Assembly: GCA_004802725.1 (NCBI GenBank)
Contig: SGPM01000557.1
Coordinates: 1-11,952, forward strand
Direction: 5' to 3'
Origin: Antrodiella citrinella
Taxonomy: Eukaryota; Basidiomycota; Agaricomycetes; Polyporales; Steccherinaceae
DNA length: 11,952 bases
In this document: positions 1-8,572 of the stretch, piece by piece
Numbering within the stretch: position 1 is the first letter of the stretch
How the letters are laid out: every line of letters begins with the position of its first letter
Notes under the pieces: generated by a model
The model's database searches: none
Told to the model about the DNA's origin: nothing
What the model saw: only the letters and a program-made list of their open reading frames with translations
Made by a program: the position numbers and the translations under genes

Positions 1-48
1 CACCGATCTGATAGAATTGGGCGCTTGGAAACCAGCGGCCCGGGGTGA

Positions 49-1112
49 CTGCCCGGTGCTTTGCCTTCGTCTGTCTTCTCATGCCATTTGCATACTATCA
101 TCTTGAGGCTTGCGACGATGAAGCGAAGGTATGTCTCCTTCATGTTTTCCAACGTTTTGGGGAATATCCGAATCAAACTCAAGACGGCATTAGGCAACGT
201 CACTGCTCACTCAGACAGGTTTCTGGAGGCGGGAGTCGTGTCTGCAATCCAGACCTTGGGTATGACACGCTGTTTCTGGACCTCATCCACGCACATTCAT
301 GGAGACGACATATATAATCTCACCTCTTGTTTTGTACGATCTCAAAGCGATGGGTTCCCTCAACCCGACCATGATGATGTGCGTATGGTATTCAACTGCT
401 TCTCTCGAGTACTCAGCCAACGTGTCTGATTCACTTTCAGTGTGCCCGAGATCATCTTCTACAAGAAACATGGCGTCACTTTCGGCAGGGTTGACCTGCA
501 GCAATGTCAGTCTGCAGAAGTGATTTTGGCGAAACTGGCCCCCAGACTTTGTGCGTTTCCCCCTTACCATATCGATGGCAGCCTTCTGACGCTGATGACT
601 GCCTCAGTTGCCTTTCAAATACGGTCTTTGGACAGACATCCTGAACCTGTCAAAATCTTGTGCGAGGTCATCCTTGAACCTGATTGGCAGCTCGTTCACC
701 ACGACGTGAGGCCGCCCCTTTCTATCCTATCGTTGTTCCTGGAAACTGACTGTATATGTATCGCAGCGGCATGGATGCGTCGCTTGGATGAACTCCCAAC
801 AAGCGGAGCTCAGGCCGCATTCTCCTGCTCTGTACTTTAACGACAGGAATGACGCCGTGGATTTCATGAAGACTGCTTCAGGAATTTGTCACCATCTCGA
901 TCAAGAAGCCAACATTGCGAATCTTCAACTCCTCTGGATGAGACGCCAGAGGTTTTTTATTCGAGAACCCGCTCCCTTTAACCCATCGCCGTCGGTCTCC
1001 CAGCTTCTCATACGACTTGTGTGTGTGTGGGTCGTTGAAGGCTTCGTGTTAACGATCTGGTACAGCATTATGGGATATCTTCATAATGTTGGCTTTTCCT
1101 CTTTGACCACCT
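49..1112 (+). CDS. Uncharacterised multi-exon gene, 5' end outside window
   Basis: I do not recognise this protein. Proposed exons are 49-259, 348-378, 441-550, 608-705 and 767-1112. The introns are 260-347 (donor GTATGA), 379-440 (GTGCGT, acceptor CTTTCAG), 551-607 (GTGCGT, CTGAC branch, CTCAG) and 706-766 (GTGAGG, CTGAC branch, TCGCAG). Reading moves between frames 1 and 2 yet stays open at every junction, which is the main evidence that the gene is real. The product is mixed hydrophobic/charged; the first exon includes FLEAGVVSAIQTL, which reads like a helix of an armadillo/HEAT-type protein, but this is only an impression. The last exon carries a Trp-rich stretch (QLLWMRRQRFF) and a hydrophobic end. 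The 3' end is unsure: a further intron 1019-1065 (donor GTGTGT inside a GT run) would end the protein at 1084 instead. The start lies left of the window or in an exon I could not place. A minus-strand open frame at 283-570 competes but has no matching splice chain. Confidence 0.5.
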
Positions 1113-1972
1113 GATAGACATTCTTTCTTAAACCTCGGCCTCTGCGTACAATTCCCTTATATCATTTCTTGCGCGTAGATCCGTTTCGTTTGAAAATTTC
1201 GTTCTCTCTCGACATATACAGCATCGCATTGCCTCGCAAGAACCTGTCGTGTTTCTTTTCTGGTCGTTGCTCTTCGTGATGATAAGTCAGTGGAGAAACG
1301 GATGGTACCTGTACCCCGAAGATTCGCATGCGCTGCTCCATTTGCACAACGTTGAAAGTCTTACTGCGACCGTAATCATGCCGGTATCTGAGCCGAAGGG
1401 AAATCAAGTACTGATTCCTGATGGCGGTGTTTTCATCCTGAACTTTCCGTAGCTCAAATTTGTGGCCCCAGATCCGACTGTGCTACGGAATCGGTCATTC
1501 ATGGCTCATTTTCGTCTGTCAAAACAGGAGGAGATCTGGGTCTGATAAGAGACATGATGCATGATGCTGAAAAGGGAGGCCACAAGAAGAGGGACGTTGT
1601 CTCTCATAATGAGGGAGACACATTCGATCATCTCATCGTCTGAAATCAAAAAAGATGTCAAATTACTAGACGCATCCATCGATGATGAAGCTTGAAGCAT
1701 ACGGTCCCCGTCGAGAAGACCGTCAGATGAACTGGTCCCTTCGTACCGTCCGCGGAAGGTTCTGTTCTCTCATGGCGTCGTCAACGGTCATCAGTTCGGC
1801 GAGTCGCCTTCTCCTCTCTGAGACACCTTACGTTTTCAGTTGTGGATATGTCTCAGTGTTCGAGCCTCGATGGTACACAGTAAGCTTATCAGGTTGCATC
1901 AAATCTTTATCTTGTATTCACATTGATTCTTGCAGAGGTACAGTTATCAGCGGAGACCCACATCACCGTCGC
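1113..1972. other. Region without a supported complete gene
   Basis: This stretch lies between the convergent ends of the plus-strand gene on the left and the minus-strand coiled-coil gene on the right. Every frame is interrupted. On the minus strand there are coding-like patches: about 1822-1733 (ERRRRLAELMTVDDAMREQN, then a stop), 1639-1506 (includes ECVSLIMRDNVPLLVASLF) and 1477-1162. Splice-like signals flank them (TTTCAG at 1640, CTCAG near 1823), but I could not join the patches in phase: stops occur in all three minus frames around 1508-1494. They may be remnants of a longer 3' part of the coiled-coil gene, or unresolved exons. Confidence 0.4.
1162..1477 (-). other. Coding-like patch, possible exon
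   Basis: This minus-strand frame is open from a CACAG acceptor-like site (1480-1478) to a TGA at 1164-1162, about 105 residues. It is rich in Arg, Lys, Glu and Gln (for example KFELRKVQDENTAIRNQYL) and resembles an alpha-helical segment, compatible with continuation of the coiled-coil gene to its right. A possible intron 1308-1260 (GTACCA, CACTGAC branch, CCAG) would shift the frame to another charged open stretch ending at a stop near 1128. No product is recognised and no start codon context supports an independent gene. Confidence 0.2.
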
Positions 1973-2773
1973 TCAGGATATGCGGCACGTCTTCATCAGA
2001 CCTTCCTGTATGAGCTCCTTGTCAATGAAGGCACTGAAAGCTTCACAAAGGACTACTCACTTCGTTTTCGTTCTCCTGGCTGACATCCTGATAGAATACT
2101 TGCTGAGGAAGCTCTCTCTGGACGAGACCGCTTTGAATGCGTATCTGCGTCTCCAATTCATCGAGTTTACCCTGGAAAAGATGTCAGGAGCGGAGTGCGA
2201 CTGTCAAATCTTACACGCACCCTCATTCCAGCTCTGTCGACGATCAAGTCCTGTACGATGTTTGTCATTTCATGCTGCTAATAATTTTAACCCACACACA
2301 TGTAGTTTCCGAACTTTTCTAGCGTCTTCGTCTTCTCGGTAGCGGTCGTCGAACCACTCAGGCTTCTGTTTACCATTGCCGGAAGGTTAGAATGGTTAAA
2401 ATGGGGGTTGTATGCTGCTCACCTGCGCTAAGAGATCCTGGTATTTCTTCTCAGCCTCAAGGAGTTCGCGTCTGAACGAGCTGATCTCAACCTCGCGCTC
2501 CCTCCCAAGCGCTTCGGCTTGCTCCCTGAGCGAGGCGAGAGCAGCCTCGCGCTCCCTCCCAAGAGCTTCGAGACGCTCCCTCTGCTTCATCTGGTCTGAG
2601 AACATGTCTTGAAACTGCTGAAGCTCGGTCGCGATGTCGACGTTTTTCTGCTTCAACGACGTCTGATACAGATGAGATGAACAAGGGCGTATCATGACGA
2701 GCTTATTTAGACTCACGATCTCGGCAGTCAGTGCTTCTAGACCGCTGAGCTCTTTGAACATACGTGTGGTCAT
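1973..2773 (-). CDS. Small coiled-coil protein, six exons
   Basis: I do not recognise a family. Reading the minus strand, exons are 2773-2717, 2662-2423, 2365-2300, 2250-2221, 2171-2061 and 2005-1973, giving about 178 residues. Introns are 54, 57, 49, 49 and 55 nt with donors GTGAGT, GTGAGC, GTGTGT, GTGCGT and GTGAGT and acceptors all ending CAG; clear branch sites (CTAAC, CTGAC) are visible in two. The start is the ATG opening MTTRMFKELSGLEALTAEI. Residues about 20-99 form a strongly predicted coiled coil rich in Glu, Arg, Leu and Gln, containing two copies of EALGREREx. A second helical stretch (KLDELETQIR) follows near residues 133-142. There are no membrane segments, no signal peptide and no catalytic motif. 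The last exon is the weakest part: using a donor at 2056 would instead read into an acidic tail (SDEDVPHILSDGD). The gene diverges from the transposase, about 820 bp away. It could be a host structural or regulatory protein, or an accessory gene of the transposon. Confidence 0.6.
2491..2598 (-). repeat. 54-bp in-frame tandem duplication in the coiled-coil exon
   Basis: Plus-strand CCTCGCGCTCCCTCCCAAG occurs at 2491 and again at 2545, an offset of 54 bp, or 18 codons. The encoded units begin EALGREREA and EALGREREV. The unit length is not a multiple of seven, so duplication shifts the heptad register unless an 11-residue (hendecad) segment is involved. The two units differ more in their second halves. 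Confidence 0.75.
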
Positions 2774-3174
2774 CTTGAAGAATGAAGGCTGGCAACAAAG
2801 TTGCAGACGGTGCCAGAGCGATGGAGGTTCAACACAAGATGGTGAGTTCACTCTAGACGAGACGTGACATTTTATCGCTCAATTGGCGTGTTTATCATCC
2901 ATCGGATCTGCCTTCGTCTTTGAAGAGTCTTTCCACTTCGTGCGCGTGCACTCATTCAGGATACTTTATAATGATGTTCTCCGTCGAAATTCGCACACAT
3001 GATAAGTCATGACGTCAGCTGCCTGGACCCCCAGTACTGGTTGTTCAAGTTCATACAGTCAATACTTCTCCGAACGCTCTTGAAGCTACGCTGTTCCAGA
3101 TGTCGTGCGTGCTAAGTTATTCAGTGTTCAACGAGGGTGAATGCACCTCGGTGTCATTCGGTAGTGAAGCAAGC

Positions 3175-3402
3175 GTGTCTTGTTGTTGGCAATACATGCA
3201 GGTACGTACATCACTCGAGTCCCCCACGACACCAAAGCAAATGTGTTTGTATCAGGGTATGCACAGGTATACTCGCCACCGCATGGCCCAACATCAACAA
3301 GCACGCGTGTTTGTATCAGGGTATGCACAGGTATACATTCCCACAGGGTGGTCCCACATCAGCAAGCAAGGGTGTTTGTATCTGCATCCCTAACAACACA
3401 GG
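3175..3402 (+). repeat. Tandem repeat, 64-65 bp unit, about 3.5 copies
   Basis: Units start at GTGTTTGTAT at 3243, 3307 and 3372, with a degenerate first copy starting about 3175 (GTGTCTTGTT). The first 30 bases of the units at 3243 and 3307 are identical; the second halves diverge (CAACATCAACAAGCACGC against CCACATCAGCAAGCAAGG). Each full copy contains TATGCACAGGTATAC, which includes the palindrome GTATAC. The array lies about 190 bp upstream of the transposase start. In CACTA-type elements, subterminal repeats bind an element-encoded protein, so this could be such an array, but I found no matching copies at the 3' side. Confidence 0.85.
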
Positions 3403-3487
3403 AACGACGATATAGTCGGTTTCTGCAGTATCAAGGCTAGCGAGGGCTAGGTTACCTTGTGCACCGGTGTGTAACGCCTCTCTTTCG

Positions 3488-3494
3488 TATATAT
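3488..3494 (+). promoter_or_regulatory. TATA box of the transposase
   Basis: TATATAT within CGTATATATGAGC lies 101 bp before the chosen ATG at 3595, with a pyrimidine-rich stretch between them. It is the only canonical TATA element in the upstream 300 bp. It supports transcription starting downstream of 3510 and therefore first translation from 3595 rather than from an upstream exon. Confidence 0.55.
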
Positions 3495-3594
3495 GAGCGA
3501 TGCATTTCTATCGGTCTGATCATCGAATCTCCTCCCCACTCTCCTTTCAGAAGAACCTGAAGTCACAGCGCGGTTTCAAGTCTACTTTCACGTC

Positions 3595-6500
3595 ATGAAG
3601 AAACGAAATGGGATGACATTCGCGGACTCCGTAAGAAAGAGGACCGCGGCCTTGTTGCAGGAGTCGCCGCTGCCCTCTGTAAAGGACACCACTAGAGGCG
3701 ACGTACCGGTATCAATGACGTCTAACGGCGGTAAGTAGCTTCTTGTGCTAGTAGTCTTACACCGACTGACATAATGTGTGCGCAGTAGAAGAGTCTCAAC
3801 CTGATGCATCTTCAGTGTTAAACCGAGAAGTGAACGAAGCCGTGCACCTGGATGTATACAAGCTAAATCAGGTTTTTAGGTCCCTTCACGGGCCACACCC
3901 CCAGGATGGAACTCCTTTCTCCCTCAAGCCGAAGGTCAGGGTTCTCAGTCTCTCGGCCCATACGGCAGAGTCCCCAAACAAGCCGACTTGAAGGCATTTC
4001 AGGAGGTTGAGAGACTGAGGGAGGTCGTGAAGAAGTGTCTTGACACCCTCGCATCTTTTTCACCTGATGAGAGCGTTGAGGCAATAGCTCAGAAACTTTT
4101 GGAGGCTGAGCGCGTCCTATCATTAGCATCCATCTCCCTGGGTGGAGTAAAACGGGCGATCACTCTTCCTGCAACAATGCAGGTCCAGGAGCAAGTTGTC
4201 CTTGCCCAACTTACCATCCGAGAGTGGCGAAAAACTCACCCGGATACTTCACCTATCTTGGTGAACAACGGTACGTCCTTCAGCTGTGTCAATTTTTGGT
4301 CAAGTCTGATTTGCGTCCAACGTTCTCTGTGTTTATCATCAGAATCGGTATTTGTGGATTCTATCGCTAGTACTCAACACGTCTCCTCCCTCATCGCCTA
4401 CACCATTGCCCTCGTGACTCGCGTATTCGACAACGGAAGCCAACGAGGAGCAAGTTTCATGTTGAAGTCGATGCGACTCTTTGGCTAGTCACTCACCCTC
4501 TTGACAGGTGGCCCTACTTTTGAGCAAGCGCGAGTCTTGGAAGCTATACCCGCAGATGCGAAAACTCTGGAGCGCCGTCTCAACCTGGACGTACAAACGG
4601 TCCCCTACGCCGTATGCCAGGAATGCGCATACACCCACAAACCCACATACCCTCACGGATTGAGCAAGCCCGTATATCCCGAGACGTGCATGTTTATCAG
4701 TCTCGGGGAGACATGCAACACACCCCTCCTTCGAAACAACAAACCTATTGAGACGTTCGAGTACTACCCGTTCTTTGACTGGTTTGGACGTCTCCTTGCG
4801 TTACCAGGCATTGTGGAGCATGCTGACCGATTTTGCGAAGCTGTTTCCAGAGAACCGGTTGCGCCGGCTGCAAAGCAGAACACCTGGGATGGCAGGATAT
4901 ATCGAGAGCTTCCAGGTCACGACGGTGGGCTATTTATCGCGGACAGAGGCGGTGAAGGCCGCTGGTGTTTCCTTTTGCACGGCGATTTCTTCAATGTTGA
5001 AGGAAACAGAATTGGTGGCAAACACAACTCCACCGGGGTCATGTCCATGACTTGCCTCAACCTCCCACTTGGAATGAGGGACGACCCAGCCTACACTTAT
5101 GTTCCGGGACTCATACAAGGGCCATATGAACCGAGCGCTGAGGAAGCGCATCATAGCCACTTCCTGCGACCTCTCATCGACGATCTGGAAGCAGGCTATC
5201 TTCGGGGTATCAAGTGCCATATGAGACACGGAGACCTCAATTCTGGGAATCTTCGTACGGAACGTGTTGCTCTGGCTGGAGTGATCATGGATCTCAAGGC
5301 GGCTCGTCCGTTTGCGGGCTTGAAGGATGTCAACTCGCACTTCTTCTGCTTCATCTGCAAGCTCTGGCATCGATCACATCTAGGACGTACGGACTACAAG
5401 AAATGGGGCAAGGCTGATGACACTTGTCTGAGGGCGGGGTCACGTATGTGGCAAGAGGCCGCTACTGTCAAGGACCGCACCATCGTTGAACACCTTTACG
5501 GGACCCGTTACTCCGAGCTCATGCGCCTCTCATACTTTCGCCCTTCGATGCAATTGATCGTGGACCCCATGCACACCTTCTTCCTCATCCTTCAGCAACG
5601 TTTCTTTCGAGACGCTCTTCAACTGGAGAACCCCAGAGGTGCGAACAAAAAAAAGCGTGCCCCTGTACGGGTAGCATACTACTTTGACTTCGTACCTCCG
5701 CCTGCCCCGTCGACTCTTGGGGCTGGCGGCGCTGAGGACTTGGATGACGACGAAGAGCTGGAGGTGGAGGATCCGCTGACCATGTTGATTTTGAAACACA
5801 TCTCTGGTGATGCACAATCTCTTCGACTTGCCAGGGCATCCCAACTCCTAGACAGTCTTGCAACGTATCCCGCCTTGAAAAAGGGCATCACCTCGATTCA
5901 CCAGCGACTATCTGAATCTAGACCTCAGGCCGAAAATCTAGAGATGGAGCTGAAGAAGCGTCTGTCGAAGCACCTGTGGGGGGCGTTAGCATATGTTTGT
6001 AACGATCTATCTGCCTTTCCTGAGAAGACGGCCGAAGACTTGGTCATGCAGAGGTCTCTGAGGTATAAGGATGTGACGAAGCTAGAGATGGCTGAAGCCC
6101 TGGTCATATGGGTAAGTTAAGCACACGCCTTCAGTGTCGCTTTCAATTGTTTGATGGTTCTTTCCTTTATGTTAGCGAAGGAACTCGGTGGAAGAAGATG
6201 GTCCTTTTGAGTGGCCGCACTTTACTCCCACCGTCGGAGAAAGCCCTGAGACCCATATGCCGCGAGACACTCCGTCGCTGCAAGAGCATGGCTCTGATGT
6301 GTATCGTGAGCTCACGTTGGAGGAAATGCAGCTCGAGCATCAGAATCTCCGTGACTCGGAGAACATGAACTACAAGGCCACCCTTGGAATAGGGCTCACT
6401 CAACGCTACTTGTGCGAACTGTTGCAGGATGACGACAGAAAGGCGACTCTAGCCAAGAAGCTGACGAAACAACCGTTGGTGGCGTTGCGATTCGTCTGCG

Positions 6501-7783
6501 TTGACGTCAACAGACTTCCATCGGGTACTGTTGACAAGGCTGCGTTAGTTAGTCAGTTGGTTCGATGGGTACGTGCTTCAAATTTCTCCTAAGACTTAGA
6601 GTTTAACATGCCTTTTCGCAGAGGATGACGCAGCCACTGGATCCCCTCCCATGGGCTGATGTCGACTCCCCAGCTGTTCTGGACAGGATCCAACAATTTG
6701 TCCGCGATGTTATCGTTCCTGCATGGATATCCAAGCCACCGGAAAACGTAGGACTTCCCAAGGCTGGGTCGCTGAAGGCGGATGCATGGCGCACGCTGTT
6801 CAGAATATTCTTACCTTTGGCGCTTCTCAGCCTCTGGAGTGAGATTTCGCCACTCGCATCAGAAGATGCGGGGCTGATGTCGTCCGTGTTAAAGACAAGC
6901 ATGTATCTGACTTGCGCAGCCACAGTCATGATGAAGAGGCGTCTGACTTTGGAAGACCAGGCCGCATTTCAAGAGTACCTTCGACATCACGTCATCGGAC
7001 TCAAAGCTAATTTTCCAGGATTCATCCTTCCCAGCCACCATCTCGCATTCCATATCGCCGACGGCATGGACCTATTCGGGACCGTCTACAATGCCTCATG
7101 TTTTGGCGGCGAGCGATTGATTGGGAGGCTGCAGAGGATCCCCACGAACCACGTCACTGGTGCGTGTTTTTTTTCTTTGCTTTCTTGAGGTACTATCAAT
7201 GCTCACATGAACCATAGGCGAATTTGAACATACCATGTTGCATTCATTTTGCAGAAGCGCAGCATTCCGACAATGGCTTCTGCGTCCTGAAAGCCCCCCT
7301 TTGCTCAACGTATGTCGTGAAGTCTTGGACAAAGCTTACAATTACTCGCATACGCCTGCAGCAGACGAAAACGACGACGAGTTACCACCACTTCGAGGTA
7401 TGCCCATCGAAGTTGACGAGGAGACCCCAGCCCGCGTCTCCGCTCCGCGTGGATACTACACCATTCCAAGCGCTCCCGGCAAAGGAAACTCTTTCATTTG
7501 CTTCAGGCCAAATGGAGATCCACGAGAAGAGTGGGTCGCAGCTCAAATACAACGTATTTACAAACGTGGCGTAACAACCAGATTTGCTGTTCGACGGAGC
7601 CGTTCCTTGCACCTTTCAGATCCCGACCCGTTCAGACTGTTTTGGTCGGAGGGGTTCGAGGCAAAAATGGTGTCTGCTAGTTGGGAAAAAGAAGAGTTCG
7701 TTGAAGAGAAGTGGATAGTGGCTCACACCGCTCGATGGTTGATGAACGACGAAGTCGCTGTGGTGCTGAGTCTTGAAGCTTGA
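3595..7783 (+). CDS. Tnp2-like (CACTA/EnSpm-type) transposase, eight exons, apparently intact
   Basis: Predicted to encode the DDE-type transposase that excises and reinserts its own element in the nucleus. Exons: 3595-3730, 3786-3934, 4003-4270, 4343-4453, 4508-6111, 6176-6568, 6622-7159 and 7218-7783. Introns are 55, 68, 72, 54, 64, 53 and 58 nt; all junctions stay in frame, giving about 1254 residues without a stop, within the usual range for these long fungal proteins. Residues 1-220 are a variable, helical N-terminus. A zinc-ribbon-like CQEC (258-261) plus Cys 282 and 291 follows. The RNase H-like core shows GDFFNVEGN (Asp 381), MTCLNLPLGMR, VIMDLKAARP (Asp 483), HFFCFICK (Cys 502/505), LGRTDYKKW and VDPMH (574-578). 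An acidic stretch (about 631-643), a duplicated module (697-756, 848-887) and the C-terminal block GERLIGRLQRIPTNH then GEFEHTMLHSFCR complete it. These blocks match, from memory, the basidiomycete Tnp2 group. Exact catalytic roles and the third acid are inferred. The weakest points are exon 1, intron 3935-4002 and intron 4454-4507. Confidence 0.88.
3595..7783 (+). mobile_element. Class II DNA transposon (Tnp2/CACTA-like), minimum extent, ends not found
   Basis: The call rests on the transposase gene only, and the coordinates given are that gene. The element must extend further on both sides, but I found no matching pair of terminal inverted repeats beginning CACTA or CACTG within 2.8-3.6 kb and 7.8-8.6 kb. 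A lone GTAGTG at 8146-8151 has the form expected for a right CACTA end, without a left partner. The left tandem repeats at 3175-3402 may belong to the element. Confidence 0.6.
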
Positions 7784-8506
7784 GCTTCGATGATGATCAG
7801 GTGAGGACTCTCACTTTTGAATCAAAGCAATGTACATGCTATGACTCACTTAAGCTTGCAAGGATATGTTGATCACAGACTACAGCTAGGACCGGACGGA
7901 GTCCATACTGTGACAATAATCGCCTTCTTCCCAGACATTCATTGATGTTTTGTCCACTGAAGATATACTTAGTACGAGAAATTTGATTCTTTGACTTGCC
8001 AACATTTAACACCGCGTCGCGGCGTGCTGTCTTTTTACGCTGATGGAGAGTCGACTGAGCGCCGTCGATAGATTCTATCATCTTAGTGCGCCGCCTGTGT
8101 CGTGGCACTCTGCTAACTCTTGTATGTTGTGTATGACGCAGTCCCGTAGTGACTCGGTGGAACTGCGAGTTGCCGGTAGATCCCGGGCCGAGTCCTTCCT
8201 GCTACTCCTAGCATAGTACAATGTCAACACCTCACGCGCACGACGCTAACCTGGTAACCAGCCCCCATTTCTGTCGTTTATGAATCATCTGTTCACTCCC
8301 ATGTTCATTTGTGCCATTATATTTTAAACCTTGTGGACTGTGCGCTGCGACGGCCGTCCCCTCTGCGCCAGATCTCCACATAGCTGCATAAGGTATGAAT
8401 GGTCTTCCAATTTCACTGTTCTTACACATATGATGATCTAGTCATGTTTCGGCGATGCATATTGGACTGGTGCATGGGCGGGCATACATACTCTGAGTTT
8501 TAGATT
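7784..8506. other. Intergenic region downstream of the transposase
   Basis: No supported gene. A minus-strand open frame at 7839-8108 (basic, 89 codons) and another at 8232-8429 have no splice chain or recognisable content. The region is expected to hold the transposase 3' untranslated region and polyadenylation site; ATCAAAGCAATG at about 7820 is the only loosely A-rich signal near the stop. An inverted repeat at 8151-8194 is listed separately. Confidence 0.5.
8151..8194. repeat. Inverted repeat, 7-bp arms
   Basis: GACTCGG at 8151-8157 pairs with CCGAGTC at 8188-8194, with a 30-nt GC-rich loop. It directly follows GTAGTG. This could be a terminator hairpin, part of a transposon end, or chance. 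Confidence 0.4.
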
Positions 8507-8572
8507 CTGCCAGTGGGGTTATCACGGTCCTCAAGTTATCCTGGTTCGAATTCATCCACACGGCTGTTTTTT
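8507..8572 (+). other. Pol III-like box arrangement (tRNA-like remnant or chance)
   Basis: GGTTCGAATTC at 8543-8553 differs by one base from the tRNA B-box consensus. It is preceded by CAGTGGGGTTATCACGG (8511-8527), which resembles the A-box/D-arm region of several tRNAs, and followed by T6 at 8567-8572. The gap between the two boxes is about half that of a normal tRNA, and the T-arm and acceptor stems do not pair, so this is not a functional tRNA. A short tRNA-derived repeat fragment is possible. Confidence 0.2.

Larger units (their letters stand above)
2774..3594. promoter_or_regulatory. Divergent intergenic region between coiled-coil gene and transposase
   Basis: No supported gene lies here. 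It must contain the promoters of both divergent genes. It holds the tandem repeat at 3175-3402 and a TATA box at 3488-3494. Open frames over 3100-3440 in all three plus frames follow the repeat and shift with it, so they are not treated as genes. The pyrimidine-rich CTCCTCCCCACTCTCCTTTC just before 3550 is typical of fungal leader sequence. Confidence 0.5.

Noticed and set aside
283..570. Minus-strand open frame with acidic, protein-like content opposite the first gene
   Set aside because: The plus strand here has four introns that join in frame; the minus frame has only one donor-like site and no consistent chain.
1249..1452. Plus-strand open frame with a hydrophobic start
   Set aside because: It starts on a non-ATG codon, lacks splice links to the first gene, and the antisense strand is the more charged, protein-like one.
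3175..3402. Repeat array considered as CRISPR
   Set aside because: Units are contiguous 64-65 bp tandem copies without unique spacers, in a eukaryotic setting.
3100..3440. Overlapping plus-strand open frames in all three phases
   Set aside because: They are produced by the tandem repeat and contain repeated peptides in each phase.
3690..3694. CACTA motif as a possible transposon left end
   Set aside because: It lies inside exon 1 of the transposase and has no inverted partner at the right side.
4930..5370. Long minus-strand open frame inside the transposase, with others at 5530-5891
   Set aside because: They lie antisense to the conserved transposase core and mirror its codon structure.
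8511..8566. tRNA gene
   Set aside because: No acceptor, anticodon or T-stem pairing, and the space between boxes is far too short.
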